From assembly GCF_007747995.1 (NCBI RefSeq), contig NZ_CP036276.1, forward strand, positions 4,455,001 through 4,519,000: 64,000 bases of DNA, read 5' to 3'. The position numbers and the translations under genes were made by a program. The stretch's first letter is position 1. Each line of letters opens with the position of its first letter. Under the pieces are notes generated by a model that was not told the DNA's origin, searched no databases, and saw nothing but the letters and a program-made list of their open reading frames with translations. Positions 46,501 to 55,814 of the stretch are shown piece by piece. This DNA comes from Symmachiella dynata. Its GTDB lineage: Bacteria; Planctomycetota; Planctomycetia; Planctomycetales; Planctomycetaceae.

Positions 46501-46661
46501 CCGCCTCGCTGCTGAGCGTCGGCATGTGCGAAGAAAAGCTCAATCGCTGGGACAAGGCCGCTGAAGCGTATGAGGAGTTGTTGAAACGATTTCCCAAGAG
46601 TAAACATGCCGAGAGTGCGAAAGCTCGACTCGCCGATGCCCGCTTGAAAGCATCCCGTTAA
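43530..46661 (+). CDS. Large periplasmic TPR protein
   Basis: The ATG at 43530 (TAAGGTGA upstream) is preferred over GTG 43521. The 1043-residue protein has a signal peptide (about 10-35, ending ADTASAAG) and then TPR units to its end. Typical pieces are YYQRGKWALSVDEFRTFLKD, YRVGECSFLLDDYQSADGEL and NQAKFNEAREAFRRVTESES; I estimate 20 or more repeats. It resembles a very long YbgF/CpoB- or BamD-like scaffold. The 170-bp gap to exbB and shared strand suggest a functional unit with exbB-exbD, much as CpoB goes with Tol-Pal. Confidence 0.92.
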   Translation: MAQVASKRFHTLFNKSILVLACATTACLALADTASAAGLESYRLATGYYQRGKWALSVDEFRTFLKDMPDHPKAEKAEVFLGMALVNLKEFKQAREVFRSFIAKHQDSRYLSHAMYRVGECSFLLDDYQSADGELNQFLQKFPNDPLATRATYNRAEAQLALAKPAEAIELYNTVAANKVDQALANQAKFGLAKAYGQMQKMAEAEAIYAELSRELTGEAAAEARMLLADLYFDQNHHDKAATAYAGVVEEFPDSPLVANAQLKLGKSLFGIGDYLRAADVLSRLAENEQLSGDAGFWQGASLKSAGQYAKAAEVLAANYAQLGDAPEAARTLYHWADTEQRLNETDKSVAHYLELIRRWPEHALSDDALHAAALAALKGNKHAQAEELIARFSQEFPTSGLRYRQRLVQGRINLALAKSGDPKQTAERFAAAEQEFRTVMQESEIETTQLRARYFLAYTMYELGKYQQALEVIAPLIAQLDKNPTDTAYADAYVLDALCHLKLKKYGPAGTSVSAYLKMLPEGEFVSQALGIRARAAANLGDKATAVADHTQLKSRWPDSVDFARTTEELANIAYDNSDFPWAAELYGLLAGMDKDSKYRPVGLSGLGWAQYQQKQYELSATSFATFVTDYPDHILAAESGFKHGASLRELGKTKEAAQVFKDIFETYTPSAKAFVAGLAAARQLRASQRIDDADAMYAALIEKYPQQVDLDKLLNEWAVMQHGAENYERSDAVCRRIVAEYPDSPLANDARLQLAISDLIAGKLAEARPVFQKLESNPDITDKIREEALFRLIALNVIEEQWEAARALSERSLADFPQGKHQWDARFRAAQAYYELRQFDKARPALEELRKARTKPAVADGESTGGETIETLDWFPSVWLLLAEIHLQEKRYDDVEATVAEFRSVAPDSPYLYQADEVLGRSLNNQAKFNEAREAFRRVTESESGQKTETAAKSQFILANTYFHQKDYEQAIAELLKVDILYDFPEYQSASLLSVGMCEEKLNRWDKAAEAYEELLKRFPKSKHAESAKARLADARLKASR

Positions 46662-46833
46662 ACCACCATTCATTCAAAAACCAGTCGCTCGAGACGGATC
46701 TCGCCGCTCGTGCCTTGAGATAAGACCTTTGAACGAAGCAATGCGCGCTTCAGCGAACATTGCCCGACTCCGTCACCGGTGCTGAACAACGCCGCGTGGC
46801 ATTTCCGCGAGCTTCTCGCAAAACGTGATATCG

Positions 46834-47766
46834 ATGGAATCGATCATGTCTTGGAAATACATTGCACCTCTTCGTCTGCCCAGAGGTCATTTCGTCGCCA
46901 TCATCGTCGGTTGTTGGCTATTGGCGATCATTCCCGGGGTGACATTTGCTCAAGGGACGGGCGAACCTGCGACCGAAACGGAACCGGCGCCGGCGACCGC
47001 TCCAGCACAGGCACCCGGTGACGATGCTGCGAATGAGGCAAGTACGCCCGATGCGGCAGCACGCCCGGCGACGTTGTTTGAAAAACTAACCGCTGGCAAC
47101 ATGACTTGGTTCATGCTGCCGATTGTGATTGCCTCGATCATTGCGACCTGGTTTTCGATCGAACGCTTGATGGTACTGCGTCGTCGCACCGTGATCCCCT
47201 ATGCCTTTGTGACGCGATTTTTAGAACACCTCGAACAAGATCGACTCGACCCGCAATTGGCGGTCAAGTTGTGCGAAGAAAACGGCAGCCCCATTGCACA
47301 GGTATTCGCCCACGGCGTCCGCAAATGGGGCAAACCGAGCGTCGAAATCGAACAGGCTATTATCGATGGCGGTGAGCGGCAGGTCTCGAATTTGCGACGG
47401 CATTTGCGGGTCCTCAACGGTGTCGCCACGGTGGCGCCTTTGCTCGGGCTATTGGGCACAGTCGTGGGCATGATCATGGCCTTTGATCAAATCGCCGGAG
47501 GAACGGCAATGGGCAAGGCCGAACAACTCGCCGGCGGTATTGGTGTGGCACTACTGACGACGGCTGGCGGATTGACCGTCGCGATTCCCTCGTTAATTCT
47601 CTACATGTACCTCTCCGGCCGCGTTGACATTCTTGTGATGGAAATGGATGCCCTTGCGCAAAAGGTGGTCGGATTGATCTCCGCGGAGTCGATTGCCGAA
47701 CGCCGCGAAAATGATCGGCCCTCGCGTAAGAAAGCCAAAGACAAAGTCACGGCCGAATCCGCTTAA
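46834..47766 (+). CDS. exbB: ExbB/TolQ/MotA-family proton channel
   Basis: Starts at 46834 or 46846 are both possible; no clear Shine-Dalgarno decides. The ~310-residue protein has a cleavable-looking leader ([20 protein letters not shown]), a Pro/Ala/Glu-rich stretch, then the ExbB core with three helices (about 95-115, 200-220, 240-265) and the family motif [20 protein letters not shown] followed by [15 protein letters not shown]. The periplasmic N-terminal extension is common outside Proteobacteria. It makes the pentameric proton channel with ExbD that powers an envelope protein. Confidence 0.94.
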   Translation: MESIMSWKYIAPLRLPRGHFVAIIVGCWLLAIIPGVTFAQGTGEPATETEPAPATAPAQAPGDDAANEASTPDAAARPATLFEKLTAGNMTWFMLPIVIASIIATWFSIERLMVLRRRTVIPYAFVTRFLEHLEQDRLDPQLAVKLCEENGSPIAQVFAHGVRKWGKPSVEIEQAIIDGGERQVSNLRRHLRVLNGVATVAPLLGLLGTVVGMIMAFDQIAGGTAMGKAEQLAGGIGVALLTTAGGLTVAIPSLILYMYLSGRVDILVMEMDALAQKVVGLISAESIAERRENDRPSRKKAKDKVTAESA

Positions 47767-47823
47767 GCGTTCGTTAATGTCCATCTACCGCACTCGCCGG
47801 GCATTGACGCCGGGGGATGAGTT

Positions 47824-48246
47824 ATGCCACTGAAAGTTCGAGAACACGAAGAACCGACGTTGAACCTGACGCCGATGATCGACGTCGTATTCCTGTTGAT
47901 CATCTTCTTCATGGTGGGCGCCCGGTTTACGGAGTTGGAACGAGAATTCGACATCAACCTGCCCACCGTCAGCGAAGCGCGGCCGTTGACCAATCCGCCC
48001 GACCGTATCGAAGTCAATGTGTTTCGCAACGGCCGCATCAAAGTGGCTGGTCAGTTTCTAACCATCGATGAACTCAACGTACGGTTGCAACAAGCCCAAC
48101 AACGTTACGCCGATCAGGCAGTGATGATTCGCGCAGATGGCAGCAACGCCTATCAACAGGTGATTGACGTTCTGAGTGTTTGTGAACAGGCCCAAATCAA
48201 ACATTTCACATTGGCCGCACGCGTCGAAGGTGAGGAACCGCAATGA
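47824..48246 (+). CDS. exbD: ExbD/TolR-family protein
   Basis: The 140-residue protein has one helix (about 19-38) containing the proton-carrying Asp in NLTPMIDVVFLLIIFFMVGA, and a periplasmic domain with INLPTVSEA and VMIRADGSNAYQQVIDVLSV, the standard ExbD/TolR features. GGGGAT lies just upstream of the ATG. Its stop overlaps the next start (ATGA, 48243-48246), so translation of the downstream protein is probably coupled. Confidence 0.95.
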   Translation: MPLKVREHEEPTLNLTPMIDVVFLLIIFFMVGARFTELEREFDINLPTVSEARPLTNPPDRIEVNVFRNGRIKVAGQFLTIDELNVRLQQAQQRYADQAVMIRADGSNAYQQVIDVLSVCEQAQIKHFTLAARVEGEEPQ

Positions 48247-50477
48247 GTGCGACAATTTTCACCGAACTCGAGAACTGGTTGCCCTCGCTATCATCCAACA
48301 ATTGGTTGTTGAACGGAGCCTGGGTGGCGCTGGGGTTGGCCACGGTGATTTTGGCATTTATGTTCATCACCGGCCATGGCAATGCGCGGCAAGTGCGGAT
48401 CTCATTAATGATTTCGATCATTGCCCACTGCGCGCTGGCACTCGGTACGGACAAGATCCCCATTGCCGGCGCCGACATCCGTGTTAAACCCAAAGAGCCA
48501 TCCTTTGAGATTGAGCAATTGGTGTTCACCGCAATCGACGACCAACAACAAGTCGCCGATCCCAATGCGCCAGCCTGGGATGCCCTAACCCCGACACCGC
48601 TGCCCGCCACGCAGCGTCAAAGTTACGAAGATGCGACCGAGGAACTCCCGGAGATTGCCCGTGAAGAGCAGTCGCTGCAAGACCCCGAAACAGTGGCGCT
48701 TGCTGATGTTCCCGACGAAATGCCAGAGGACCAACTAGAAATCCCACGCGCCGAAAGCAGTGTCCCGGCGACCGAACGGACAGCCGACGGAACCCAACTC
48801 GACAATTACGAAGAAACAGTCGAATCGCGTCCCGATTTGGACATCCCAACACCCCGCTCCGGAGAGCGGCGACCGGAGGACCAAGGGGTGGCGAAATCTG
48901 AAATCGAACGCGAAAGTCGACGCGGCCGCACAGAAGACCCCACCGCCAACTTGCGGGAAAGTCAGCGAATGGAAGTGGCCGACGCCACGACAGACCCGAC
49001 ATCACAATTGCAACGCGGTCCGAATTCCGAGGCGGCCAATCGTCGCAATGCGGATGCCGCCGAGACTTTATCAGCAGATGACCCCGGTGCACAGACCGCC
49101 CAACGCCGCGAAGAGGTCGGCAAAGGGCGTCCCAAATCTAAGGCCTTTACTCGTCGTGACAATCCCGGAACACCCCCCAGCACGCCTGGATTGGACGACG
49201 ACGTCGAACGGAATCCTCGACCAGAAAGCGACGATGAACCCGACACGCGATTAGCGACGCGCGAGGGTGGACCACAACCGATTTCCGAAGACGCAAAATT
49301 GCGTCTCACTCGCACTGAAACAACGCGATCCGGCGATCAGCGACGTGTGGCCCGCCTGCCCGCCACGTATCAACTTCGCAATGTCGACAACCGTGAGCGA
49401 GTCGCCATCCGCCACGGAGCGACCACCGCTTCTGAAGAGGCGGTGGAAGACAGCCTGCAATGGTTGGCCGCGCATCAAAGCGCCGCCGGATTTTGGGATG
49501 CCAATGGCTTCACGGAAAATTGCCCCACAGGCGGCGACGTCTGTTGGGGACTGGCCGGACTCAAAGGACACCAGGGTTCCGAAAAAGACAACGTCCCCAA
49601 GTCGGGCGTCCAGGCGGACTCGGGGCTGACCGGGTTGGCTGTGTTAGCATTTCTCGGCGCGGGCTATACTCACGAAGAAGGCATCTACGCCGACCAGGTC
49701 GACCATGCCTTGCGTTGGTTGATTCGCCAACAAGACGGGGACGGATTTCTCGGCGGCAACGCCACGCATTATGCCAAGATGTATTGCCATGGGATGGCGA
49801 CGATCGCCCTGGGTGAGGCCTATGGCATGACACAGGATCCCACGCTCCGCGAACCATTGGAAAAGGCGATTGCTTTCATCGTGGGACGGCAGAATCCCAA
49901 GGATGGCGGTTGGCGATATACGCCCGGCAAACTGGGCGACGTCAGCATGTTCGGCTGGCAATTGATGGCGCTCAAAAGCGCCGAAACGGCGGGACTCACC
50001 TTTCCCGCTGAAACACGTAGCCTGACGATCAATTTTCTCGTCAGGCATTCCCGCGGAAAAAAAAGAGGGCTATCCGCATATCGTCTTGACGACAAAGTCA
50101 CCCCCGCCATGACCGCCGAAGCACTGTTTTGCAAACAGGTATTGGGCATCAAACGCGAAAACTCGCAAAGCGCCGCCGCCGTCGAATACCTGATGCAGCA
50201 TTTGCCGAAACAGTCGGAACAAAATTTGTATTACTGGTATTACGGCACGTTGGCCATGTTTCAATACGGCGGGGAGCCGTGGGAACAATGGAACGAACGC
50301 GTCCGCGAAACGTTGGTGGAAACACAACGCAAAGACGGACACGCAACCGGCAGTTGGGACCCGCGACCGCCTTGGGGCGACTATGGAGGACGCATCTATT
50401 CCACCGTGCTCAGCACGCTCTGCTTGGAAGTCTATTACCGCTTCCTCCCCATGTACCGCGCCGGCGACACCGAGTAA
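48243..50477 (+). CDS. Two-TM protein with disordered linker and terpenoid-cyclase-like C-terminal domain
   Basis: The 744-residue product has two helices (about 22-43 and 53-68) joined by a basic loop (HGNARQVR), which by the positive-inside rule puts both ends in the periplasm. Residues ~80-390 are charged, Arg/Glu/Asp/Pro/Thr-rich and likely disordered. Residues ~395-744 look like an alpha-toroid of the prenyltransferase/squalene-cyclase/alpha2-macroglobulin TED superfamily: SLQWLAAHQSAAGFW, RWLIRQQDGDGFLGG, FIVGRQNPKDGGWRYTPGK and SWDPRPPWGDYGG. The catalytic DxDD of squalene-hopene cyclases is not seen. The gene overlaps exbD by 4 bp. Anchor-linker-domain order copies TonB and TolA. Confidence 0.9.
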   Translation: MSATIFTELENWLPSLSSNNWLLNGAWVALGLATVILAFMFITGHGNARQVRISLMISIIAHCALALGTDKIPIAGADIRVKPKEPSFEIEQLVFTAIDDQQQVADPNAPAWDALTPTPLPATQRQSYEDATEELPEIAREEQSLQDPETVALADVPDEMPEDQLEIPRAESSVPATERTADGTQLDNYEETVESRPDLDIPTPRSGERRPEDQGVAKSEIERESRRGRTEDPTANLRESQRMEVADATTDPTSQLQRGPNSEAANRRNADAAETLSADDPGAQTAQRREEVGKGRPKSKAFTRRDNPGTPPSTPGLDDDVERNPRPESDDEPDTRLATREGGPQPISEDAKLRLTRTETTRSGDQRRVARLPATYQLRNVDNRERVAIRHGATTASEEAVEDSLQWLAAHQSAAGFWDANGFTENCPTGGDVCWGLAGLKGHQGSEKDNVPKSGVQADSGLTGLAVLAFLGAGYTHEEGIYADQVDHALRWLIRQQDGDGFLGGNATHYAKMYCHGMATIALGEAYGMTQDPTLREPLEKAIAFIVGRQNPKDGGWRYTPGKLGDVSMFGWQLMALKSAETAGLTFPAETRSLTINFLVRHSRGKKRGLSAYRLDDKVTPAMTAEALFCKQVLGIKRENSQSAAAVEYLMQHLPKQSEQNLYYWYYGTLAMFQYGGEPWEQWNERVRETLVETQRKDGHATGSWDPRPPWGDYGGRIYSTVLSTLCLEVYYRFLPMYRAGDTE

Positions 50478-50649
50478 TGCACACACTTTAGTACGACAAC
50501 GCTACTTAAAATATCAGGTCATCCCGTTCAGGGGTGCCGTAACTTGATAAGCGATAGACGATACCGGCATTTCGATAATTTAACTTTGCACTTTCGGATT
50601 CACTTACTAACTGTTGATTTCCCGCCCTTCCCTTTTGATACGCGTGCCC

Positions 50650-52155
50650 ATGACCTCCTACGATTCACTGCTCACAGAACTCCGCTCAATCGCCTTATTA
50701 GAATCTTGTGGCCACGTCCTCGGTTGGGACGAACAGACCTATATGCCACCCGGTGGTGCGGAACATCGTGCGAATCAACTCTCGCTGCTCGCTGGAATGG
50801 TGCACGAACGGGCAACGTCTCCACAATTGGGCGACCTGCTCGCCTCAGCCGAACAAAATGAGAAGTCGGACGACCCTGATTCTCCTACGGCAGCCAATCT
50901 TCGCGAAGCTCGGCGGAAGTACGATCGTTCGACGAAACTCCCTCGCAGATTGGTCGAAGAACTCTCACGCGTCTGCACCTTGTCACAACAAGCCTGGGTG
51001 CAAGCTCGCAAGGATTCCAAATTTGCCGACTTCCTTCCTTGGTTGGAACAGGTCGTTGCACTTCGCCGCGAGGAAGCCGACGTAGTGGGCTACGGCGATG
51101 GTGTGCCCTACGACGCATTGTTGGATGAATACGAACCGGGGATGACCGCCGCTGAGGTGACCACGCTGTTCGCCGGGCTGCGCGACGAATTGGTGCCGTT
51201 GATCGCTGAAATCGTCGACTGCGGCCGACAACCGGACATTTCTATTTTGCAACGCAGTTATCCGGTCGATAAACAACGCGACTTCGGCACAGCCGCCGCG
51301 ACCGCAATTGGTTTTGACTTTCACAAAGGCCGATTGGACGAAGCGGCACACCCCTTTTGCAGCGGCTTCGGCCCGGGCGATACGCGGTTAACCACGCGGT
51401 ATGATGAACATCATTTCCCCGGCGCATTTTTCGGCACATTGCACGAAGCGGGGCACGGGATCTATGAGCAGGGACTCAATCCCGCCGAATTCGGCACGCC
51501 GATGGGGACCTACACTTCGCTCGGCATCCATGAATCGCAATCGCGGTTGTGGGAAAACTTCGTCGGCCGTAGTCGCGCGTTCTGGAATCACTACTACTCC
51601 GCCGCACAGCAAACCTTTTCCACCGCCCTGACCGATGTCTCTGAAGAGACGTTTCTGTGGTGCGTAAACGATGTGCGGCCGACATTCATTCGTGTCGAAG
51701 CCGACGAAGCGACCTATAACCTGCACATCTTGTTGCGGTTTGAGCTGGAACAACCACTCGTCTCGGGCGATCTCAAACCGGCCGACGTTCCGGCCGCTTG
51801 GAACGAAAAGTTCACGCAATATTTCGGCATTACGCCCCCCACCGATGCCATGGGCTGCCTGCAAGACATTCACTGGAGCGGCGGCGGAATTGGATATTTC
51901 CCCACGTATTCATTGGGGAACATGTACGCCGCCCAATTCTTCGAAGCGGCCCGCCGCGATCTCGGCGACCTGGACGAACAATTCGCCGCCGGAGATTTCG
52001 CGCCGTTAAAAACGTGGCTGAACCAAAACATCCACCAACGCGGCCAACAGTACCGGGCCAACCGACTGGTTGAGGTGGTCACGGGGGAACAATTGGACTA
52101 TCGACCGCTGGTGCAACATCTTCGCGCGAAGTTTTCTGAGTTGTACGGCCTTTAG
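50650..52155 (+). CDS. M32-family carboxypeptidase (Taq type)
   Basis: The start at 50650 (MTSYDSLLTELRSIALLES) gives 501 residues, the normal size for thermostable carboxypeptidase 1. The zinc site is the HExxH motif in GTLHEAGHGIYEQG, with the following Glu in GIHESQSRLWENFVGRS. DPRPTFIRVEADEATYN-like sequence and WSGGGIGYFPTYSLGNMYA match the substrate site of the family. It removes C-terminal residues except proline in the cytoplasm. It is not clearly part of the upstream operon (172-bp gap). Confidence 0.95.
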   Translation: MTSYDSLLTELRSIALLESCGHVLGWDEQTYMPPGGAEHRANQLSLLAGMVHERATSPQLGDLLASAEQNEKSDDPDSPTAANLREARRKYDRSTKLPRRLVEELSRVCTLSQQAWVQARKDSKFADFLPWLEQVVALRREEADVVGYGDGVPYDALLDEYEPGMTAAEVTTLFAGLRDELVPLIAEIVDCGRQPDISILQRSYPVDKQRDFGTAAATAIGFDFHKGRLDEAAHPFCSGFGPGDTRLTTRYDEHHFPGAFFGTLHEAGHGIYEQGLNPAEFGTPMGTYTSLGIHESQSRLWENFVGRSRAFWNHYYSAAQQTFSTALTDVSEETFLWCVNDVRPTFIRVEADEATYNLHILLRFELEQPLVSGDLKPADVPAAWNEKFTQYFGITPPTDAMGCLQDIHWSGGGIGYFPTYSLGNMYAAQFFEAARRDLGDLDEQFAAGDFAPLKTWLNQNIHQRGQQYRANRLVEVVTGEQLDYRPLVQHLRAKFSELYGL

Positions 52156-52202
52156 TATCGACCTGTGGCTGGAGACGGAGCGACACCCATTGGGATGCGA
52201 AG

Positions 52203-53906
52203 CTAGTGCATCTGCACTTCCAGTATGGTCGCTTCGGGTAGATCCTCCGTGGCGGATTCGCTGTCGGGGGCGGATTCTGGGGGGAGTTTGGCCCACCACG
52301 ATCTTGCTGCTGCCGTGGTCCACGCACCGGCGTCGTCACACGCGGCCAATGCTTCCTCCAATTCCACGGCAGACTGAAACCGGTCCTGCGGTGTCTTGGC
52401 TAAACATCGCATGACAATTGCTTCCAAATCGGTGGGTATGTCGTCATAGAAGGTTGAAGGGGGCACGACATCCTGATGCACATGCGCGAACAGGGCTTTG
52501 ATCGGCTTGCTCTCCACAAAGACCGGCTGCGCGGTTAGCAGATAGTAGGCCACCGCACCCAACGAATAGATGTCGCTACGGGAATCGGCCGCTTGATCAC
52601 CGGTGACGGTTTCGGGGGGAGCGTACAGCGGTGATCCCACTAGGGCGCCGTCTAATGTCAAATCCGGCGACCCTTTGGTCGGCAGCGCGGTTTTCACCAA
52701 ACCGAAATCTAAAAGCTTAGCGACGTCATGCACACCGCCCCGCTGCGCCGCAAAAATATTGCCCGGCTTAATGTCCCGGTGAACCAACCCGCTGGCGTGC
52801 GCTTCTTCCAGAGCCGAGGCCACTTGTTTCAGCAAATGAATCACCCGCGCCGCCGGCAATCGACCGTACCGCTCGACGAGTTCCTGCAAGCTCAAGCCGG
52901 GAAGGTACTCCATGGCGTAATAAAAGGTGCCGCTATCTGTGTGCCCGTAGTCGTAGATTTCAATCGTGTTTTGATGGGTCAGTTGGGCAGCCGCTTGAAC
53001 TTCACTTTCAAATCGCGCGATGGCTTCGGGATCCTGTTCGCGGTCACGGCGAATCAACTTCACAGCGCACGGCCGTTTGAGCAATCGATGCTCGGCCAGA
53101 TAAACTTCACCCATGCCCCCTTCGCCAAGCTTTTTGCGCAATGCATACGAGCCAATTTGGCGGGCATTGACGAAGCTGCGGCGCAGGTCGCCGATTTTGT
53201 GCGACCCATAGACCGATGCGACCGCCGCCATGATTAGCCACAACAGCATCCACAAAAATTCGCCGTGACTGAGCAAGTCGACTGGATGCCCTCGCGTTGC
53301 TGCCGCCGCGACAGTGACGGCAACTGGTGCTGCCACCATCAGTCCGGTGGCGACCGCCGCGCGCTTCCAAGTGTTGGGAATGAACAGCCCATACAGGTAG
53401 ATCAACGTCACCCACTCAACAGCGGCATCGGCAGCGAAGAGCGTTAAGAAGACCTTCATCGCACCTGCATGCTGGATACAGAGACAGGCTTCGTCGAATT
53501 GTTCCCAGGCAAAATAGGCGCCGGCCAGGCCAAACACGCCGACTTCCACTTTTCGCAGTTGGCACAGCGTGGGGCACCATCGGCTCCACAACAAGAGACA
53601 AAACGCCCCCATGCCGACCGTAGTCAGCACGTGCGACGTGAGCATCGTGTCGCTCTCAATTTCTCCAACTGGCGTGTAGGCGAGGTCCAGGACCAAAAAA
53701 GCGATAAAGCCGATAAACATCAGCAACGTGGCCGCTTTGAGCCGCACTTTCAAAAGCGTCAGATTTTCGGCCGACAGTTGGGTCGATGCGGCGTTCCCCG
53801 CGCCCAACATGGGACAGAACTGCCCCGAAGCAGAAAGTGGGGCTGCGAGACGGTTGCTGACTCTGTCATCCAAGTCGCCGGGAGTTGCCCCAGTATCGCT
53901 AACCAT
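52203..53906 (-). CDS. Ser/Thr protein kinase with N-terminal membrane domain
   Basis: The 567-residue protein starts at 53906 after AAGGAAAG. The N-terminal half (about 55-235) holds around six helices; the kinase domain (about 252-530) follows. Key residues are the Gly loop LGEGGMGEVYLAEH, K283 (CAVKLI), HRDIKPGN with D377, LLDFGLVK with D399, and SPLYAPPE. All catalytic residues are kept. Most planctomycete Hanks-type kinases have the kinase first and the membrane part after; this order is reversed. The signal sensed and the substrates are unknown. Confidence 0.95.
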   Translation of the reverse strand: MVSDTGATPGDLDDRVSNRLAAPLSASGQFCPMLGAGNAASTQLSAENLTLLKVRLKAATLLMFIGFIAFLVLDLAYTPVGEIESDTMLTSHVLTTVGMGAFCLLLWSRWCPTLCQLRKVEVGVFGLAGAYFAWEQFDEACLCIQHAGAMKVFLTLFAADAAVEWVTLIYLYGLFIPNTWKRAAVATGLMVAAPVAVTVAAAATRGHPVDLLSHGEFLWMLLWLIMAAVASVYGSHKIGDLRRSFVNARQIGSYALRKKLGEGGMGEVYLAEHRLLKRPCAVKLIRRDREQDPEAIARFESEVQAAAQLTHQNTIEIYDYGHTDSGTFYYAMEYLPGLSLQELVERYGRLPAARVIHLLKQVASALEEAHASGLVHRDIKPGNIFAAQRGGVHDVAKLLDFGLVKTALPTKGSPDLTLDGALVGSPLYAPPETVTGDQAADSRSDIYSLGAVAYYLLTAQPVFVESKPIKALFAHVHQDVVPPSTFYDDIPTDLEAIVMRCLAKTPQDRFQSAVELEEALAACDDAGAWTTAAARSWWAKLPPESAPDSESATEDLPEATILEVQMH

Positions 53907-54466
53907 CGTCTTTCCTTTTCCAACTCACGCACATGGCGTGGGAGCGATCCCTCGCCTGAATCATGGAGATGCGTCAACCCAGCCTTGGCACGCGTTTCCC
54001 GTGGAAAACGCCTCAAGTAAGGGAGTATTCGCCAGGTTTTCCATCACCTTAGATTTCCTGCCATTATAGGCAAAATCAATCCCCCAGGCGAGCGTAAGTA
54101 GCACGCCATGCCACAGGGGGCGTGCTTCGAGCGGTCACTGGGGTCTCCATTTTATTTTTGTACGCCGAAAACGAAGAAAACGATTGATTCATCCCTGTCG
54201 ATTTTGCCGATAACATAAAACAGGCAATTTGGTGTTTTTTGTGTGCCGGTAATCCGCCGGCCGTTTTGAGACATCGATAACCTATTGTCAACGAGATTCC
54301 CCATTGAGGCTGTGCGATAAGGCACACAATGAGGATTTACTGAGCGACGCGACGTACTGCGAAATCATCCATCTGCAGATGCTTTCAGACCGCAAAAACT
54401 ATTCGGTCGAAGACTTACACAGGTCGCGAAATATTGTTTGTTCGTAGCATGAGAAGGAACGGCAAC
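53907..54466. other. 560-bp divergent intergenic region
   Basis: No supported ORF. It carries the promoters for the kinase (left) and the small lipoprotein (right). A small CCGG-type inverted repeat (CCGGTAATCCGCCGG, about 54246-54260) is visible; nothing else is recognisable. Confidence 0.55.
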
Positions 54467-55063
54467 ATGCGATACCGGCTCAATTTGATTCTGTTCGGCA
54501 GCCTGATCTGGGTCGCCACCGGCTGTTGCTGCTGTTACGACCAGTGTTGCAACTACGGCGGATACGGTTATACCCCAACGGCTTATAACTATGGCGGCGG
54601 GTACAACACGGTCGCTACGACGGGCAACACGATGACGCAGACCACTGCCAACTCATCGTACATTGCCAGCAATCAAACCAACTACAATGCGACCGCCGGC
54701 GCAGCGACAAACTACGCACCGGTCAATGGCACCTACACCACTCCCAACAACCAAACCATCATGCCACAACAGCAGAGCTCCACGACCGGCAATCTCTGCC
54801 CCTGCGAAACGTCGGACTTCAGCAGCGAGACGATTATGCAGGACGTCAACGGGATGTCGATGCCCATGGAAGGTGTGGTGTATGATGCTTCGGATATGTA
54901 CATGCCGATGATGACGGCACCGCCGACAACGGCAGCGGAACTGAAAACCGAATCGACCAAACCGGGCGAACTCATTCCGGTTCCGCAACCGGAGATTGGC
55001 ATTCCGACCAGCACGGACGGTCGTCCGCTCGTTCCGCCCGCCCCTGCTCCGCTGGACAAATAG
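54467..55063 (+). CDS. Small lipoprotein, Tyr/Gly/Asn/Thr-rich
   Basis: The ATG at 54467 has AAGGA upstream. The leader MRYRLNLILFGSLIWVATGC ends in a lipobox, followed by CCCYDQCC, an unusual Cys cluster. Then comes a low-complexity YGGYGYTPTAYNYGGGYNT region and a Thr/Asn/Gln-rich stretch, with a Met-rich segment (SMPMEGVVYDASDMYMPMM) and a Pro-rich tail. The 198-residue product is likely a surface or periplasmic lipoprotein; the Cys, Met and acidic content might bind metal, which is speculation. Confidence 0.85.
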   Translation: MRYRLNLILFGSLIWVATGCCCCYDQCCNYGGYGYTPTAYNYGGGYNTVATTGNTMTQTTANSSYIASNQTNYNATAGAATNYAPVNGTYTTPNNQTIMPQQQSSTTGNLCPCETSDFSSETIMQDVNGMSMPMEGVVYDASDMYMPMMTAPPTTAAELKTESTKPGELIPVPQPEIGIPTSTDGRPLVPPAPAPLDK

Positions 55064-55115
55064 TTGTCCACACAGGTCAGCTGAAATCTCTTGCCACGCG
55101 CAGGAATCACTCCGC

Positions 55116-55589
55116 TTAAGGGACAGGGTCGGCTTTCACGAACAATGCCTTGGGCGGCGCCGTGTAATACTGAAACAAGGCCGGACAGATCCAGCCTTCC
55201 ATCGGCGGATCATCGAGACGGTAGTAGTTGCCCGTCCCGTCGCTGCGCGTCCAGGTGAGTTTCTTTTCATACCCGGGAAATTCGGCGGCGGAAAACGTCA
55301 ATCGAAAGCCCTGCTCTGCGTCGGGAATGTCGGCGACAAGCGCGTCGATCATTTCCGGCACGCCAGCAACGAATGGCTCGCGGACCAGCCCCACCGATTC
55401 ATCATCGAACACCCAAGTGCCCGCGTAGCGGTACGGCTGGATGATCATCACGGAGTTGGAATTCGGCGAATTGCGCGCATCGCCGTTCATCCCATAATAC
55501 CACGTCAGTCCGCCGGCGATTGCAAGCGCCAAGAAGGAATAAACGATCACACGTCGTGAATCGACAACGGGACGTTTGGACTCGTTCAT
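55116..55589 (-). CDS. DUF6717-type single-span protein
   Basis: The start at 55589 is used: MNESKRPVVDSRRVIVYSFL leads into one helix (about 14-32). The frame remains open to 56228 but runs antisense to the MFS gene. The 157-residue product has the pattern IIQPYRYAGTWVFDDESVGL, REPFVAGVPEMIDALVADIP, FPGYEKKLTWTR and YYRLDDPPMEGWICPALF, which I recognise as the DUF6717 family. Function unknown. It is probably an extracytoplasmic domain on a membrane anchor. Confidence 0.9.
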   Translation of the reverse strand: MNESKRPVVDSRRVIVYSFLALAIAGGLTWYYGMNGDARNSPNSNSVMIIQPYRYAGTWVFDDESVGLVREPFVAGVPEMIDALVADIPDAEQGFRLTFSAAEFPGYEKKLTWTRSDGTGNYYRLDDPPMEGWICPALFQYYTAPPKALFVKADPVP

Positions 55590-55814
55590 AGCGAGACTCC
55601 GTAGTGGCAAGCGGGATGTGGCAACTGCTTCGTACAGTCTCTCACCTATCGCGACAACAGTCAAATCGAACCCAGCGAAGATGGGCGATTCCCAATGCGC
55701 TAGCAGTGCCAACTTGCCGTGACCGCTGCCGACCTTTAGGATGCACGGATCGCATTTCACCGGCAGCCCATTTCCCCGACGCTGTCGTGTTCCACAATAG
55801 AAATCGGACCGTGT

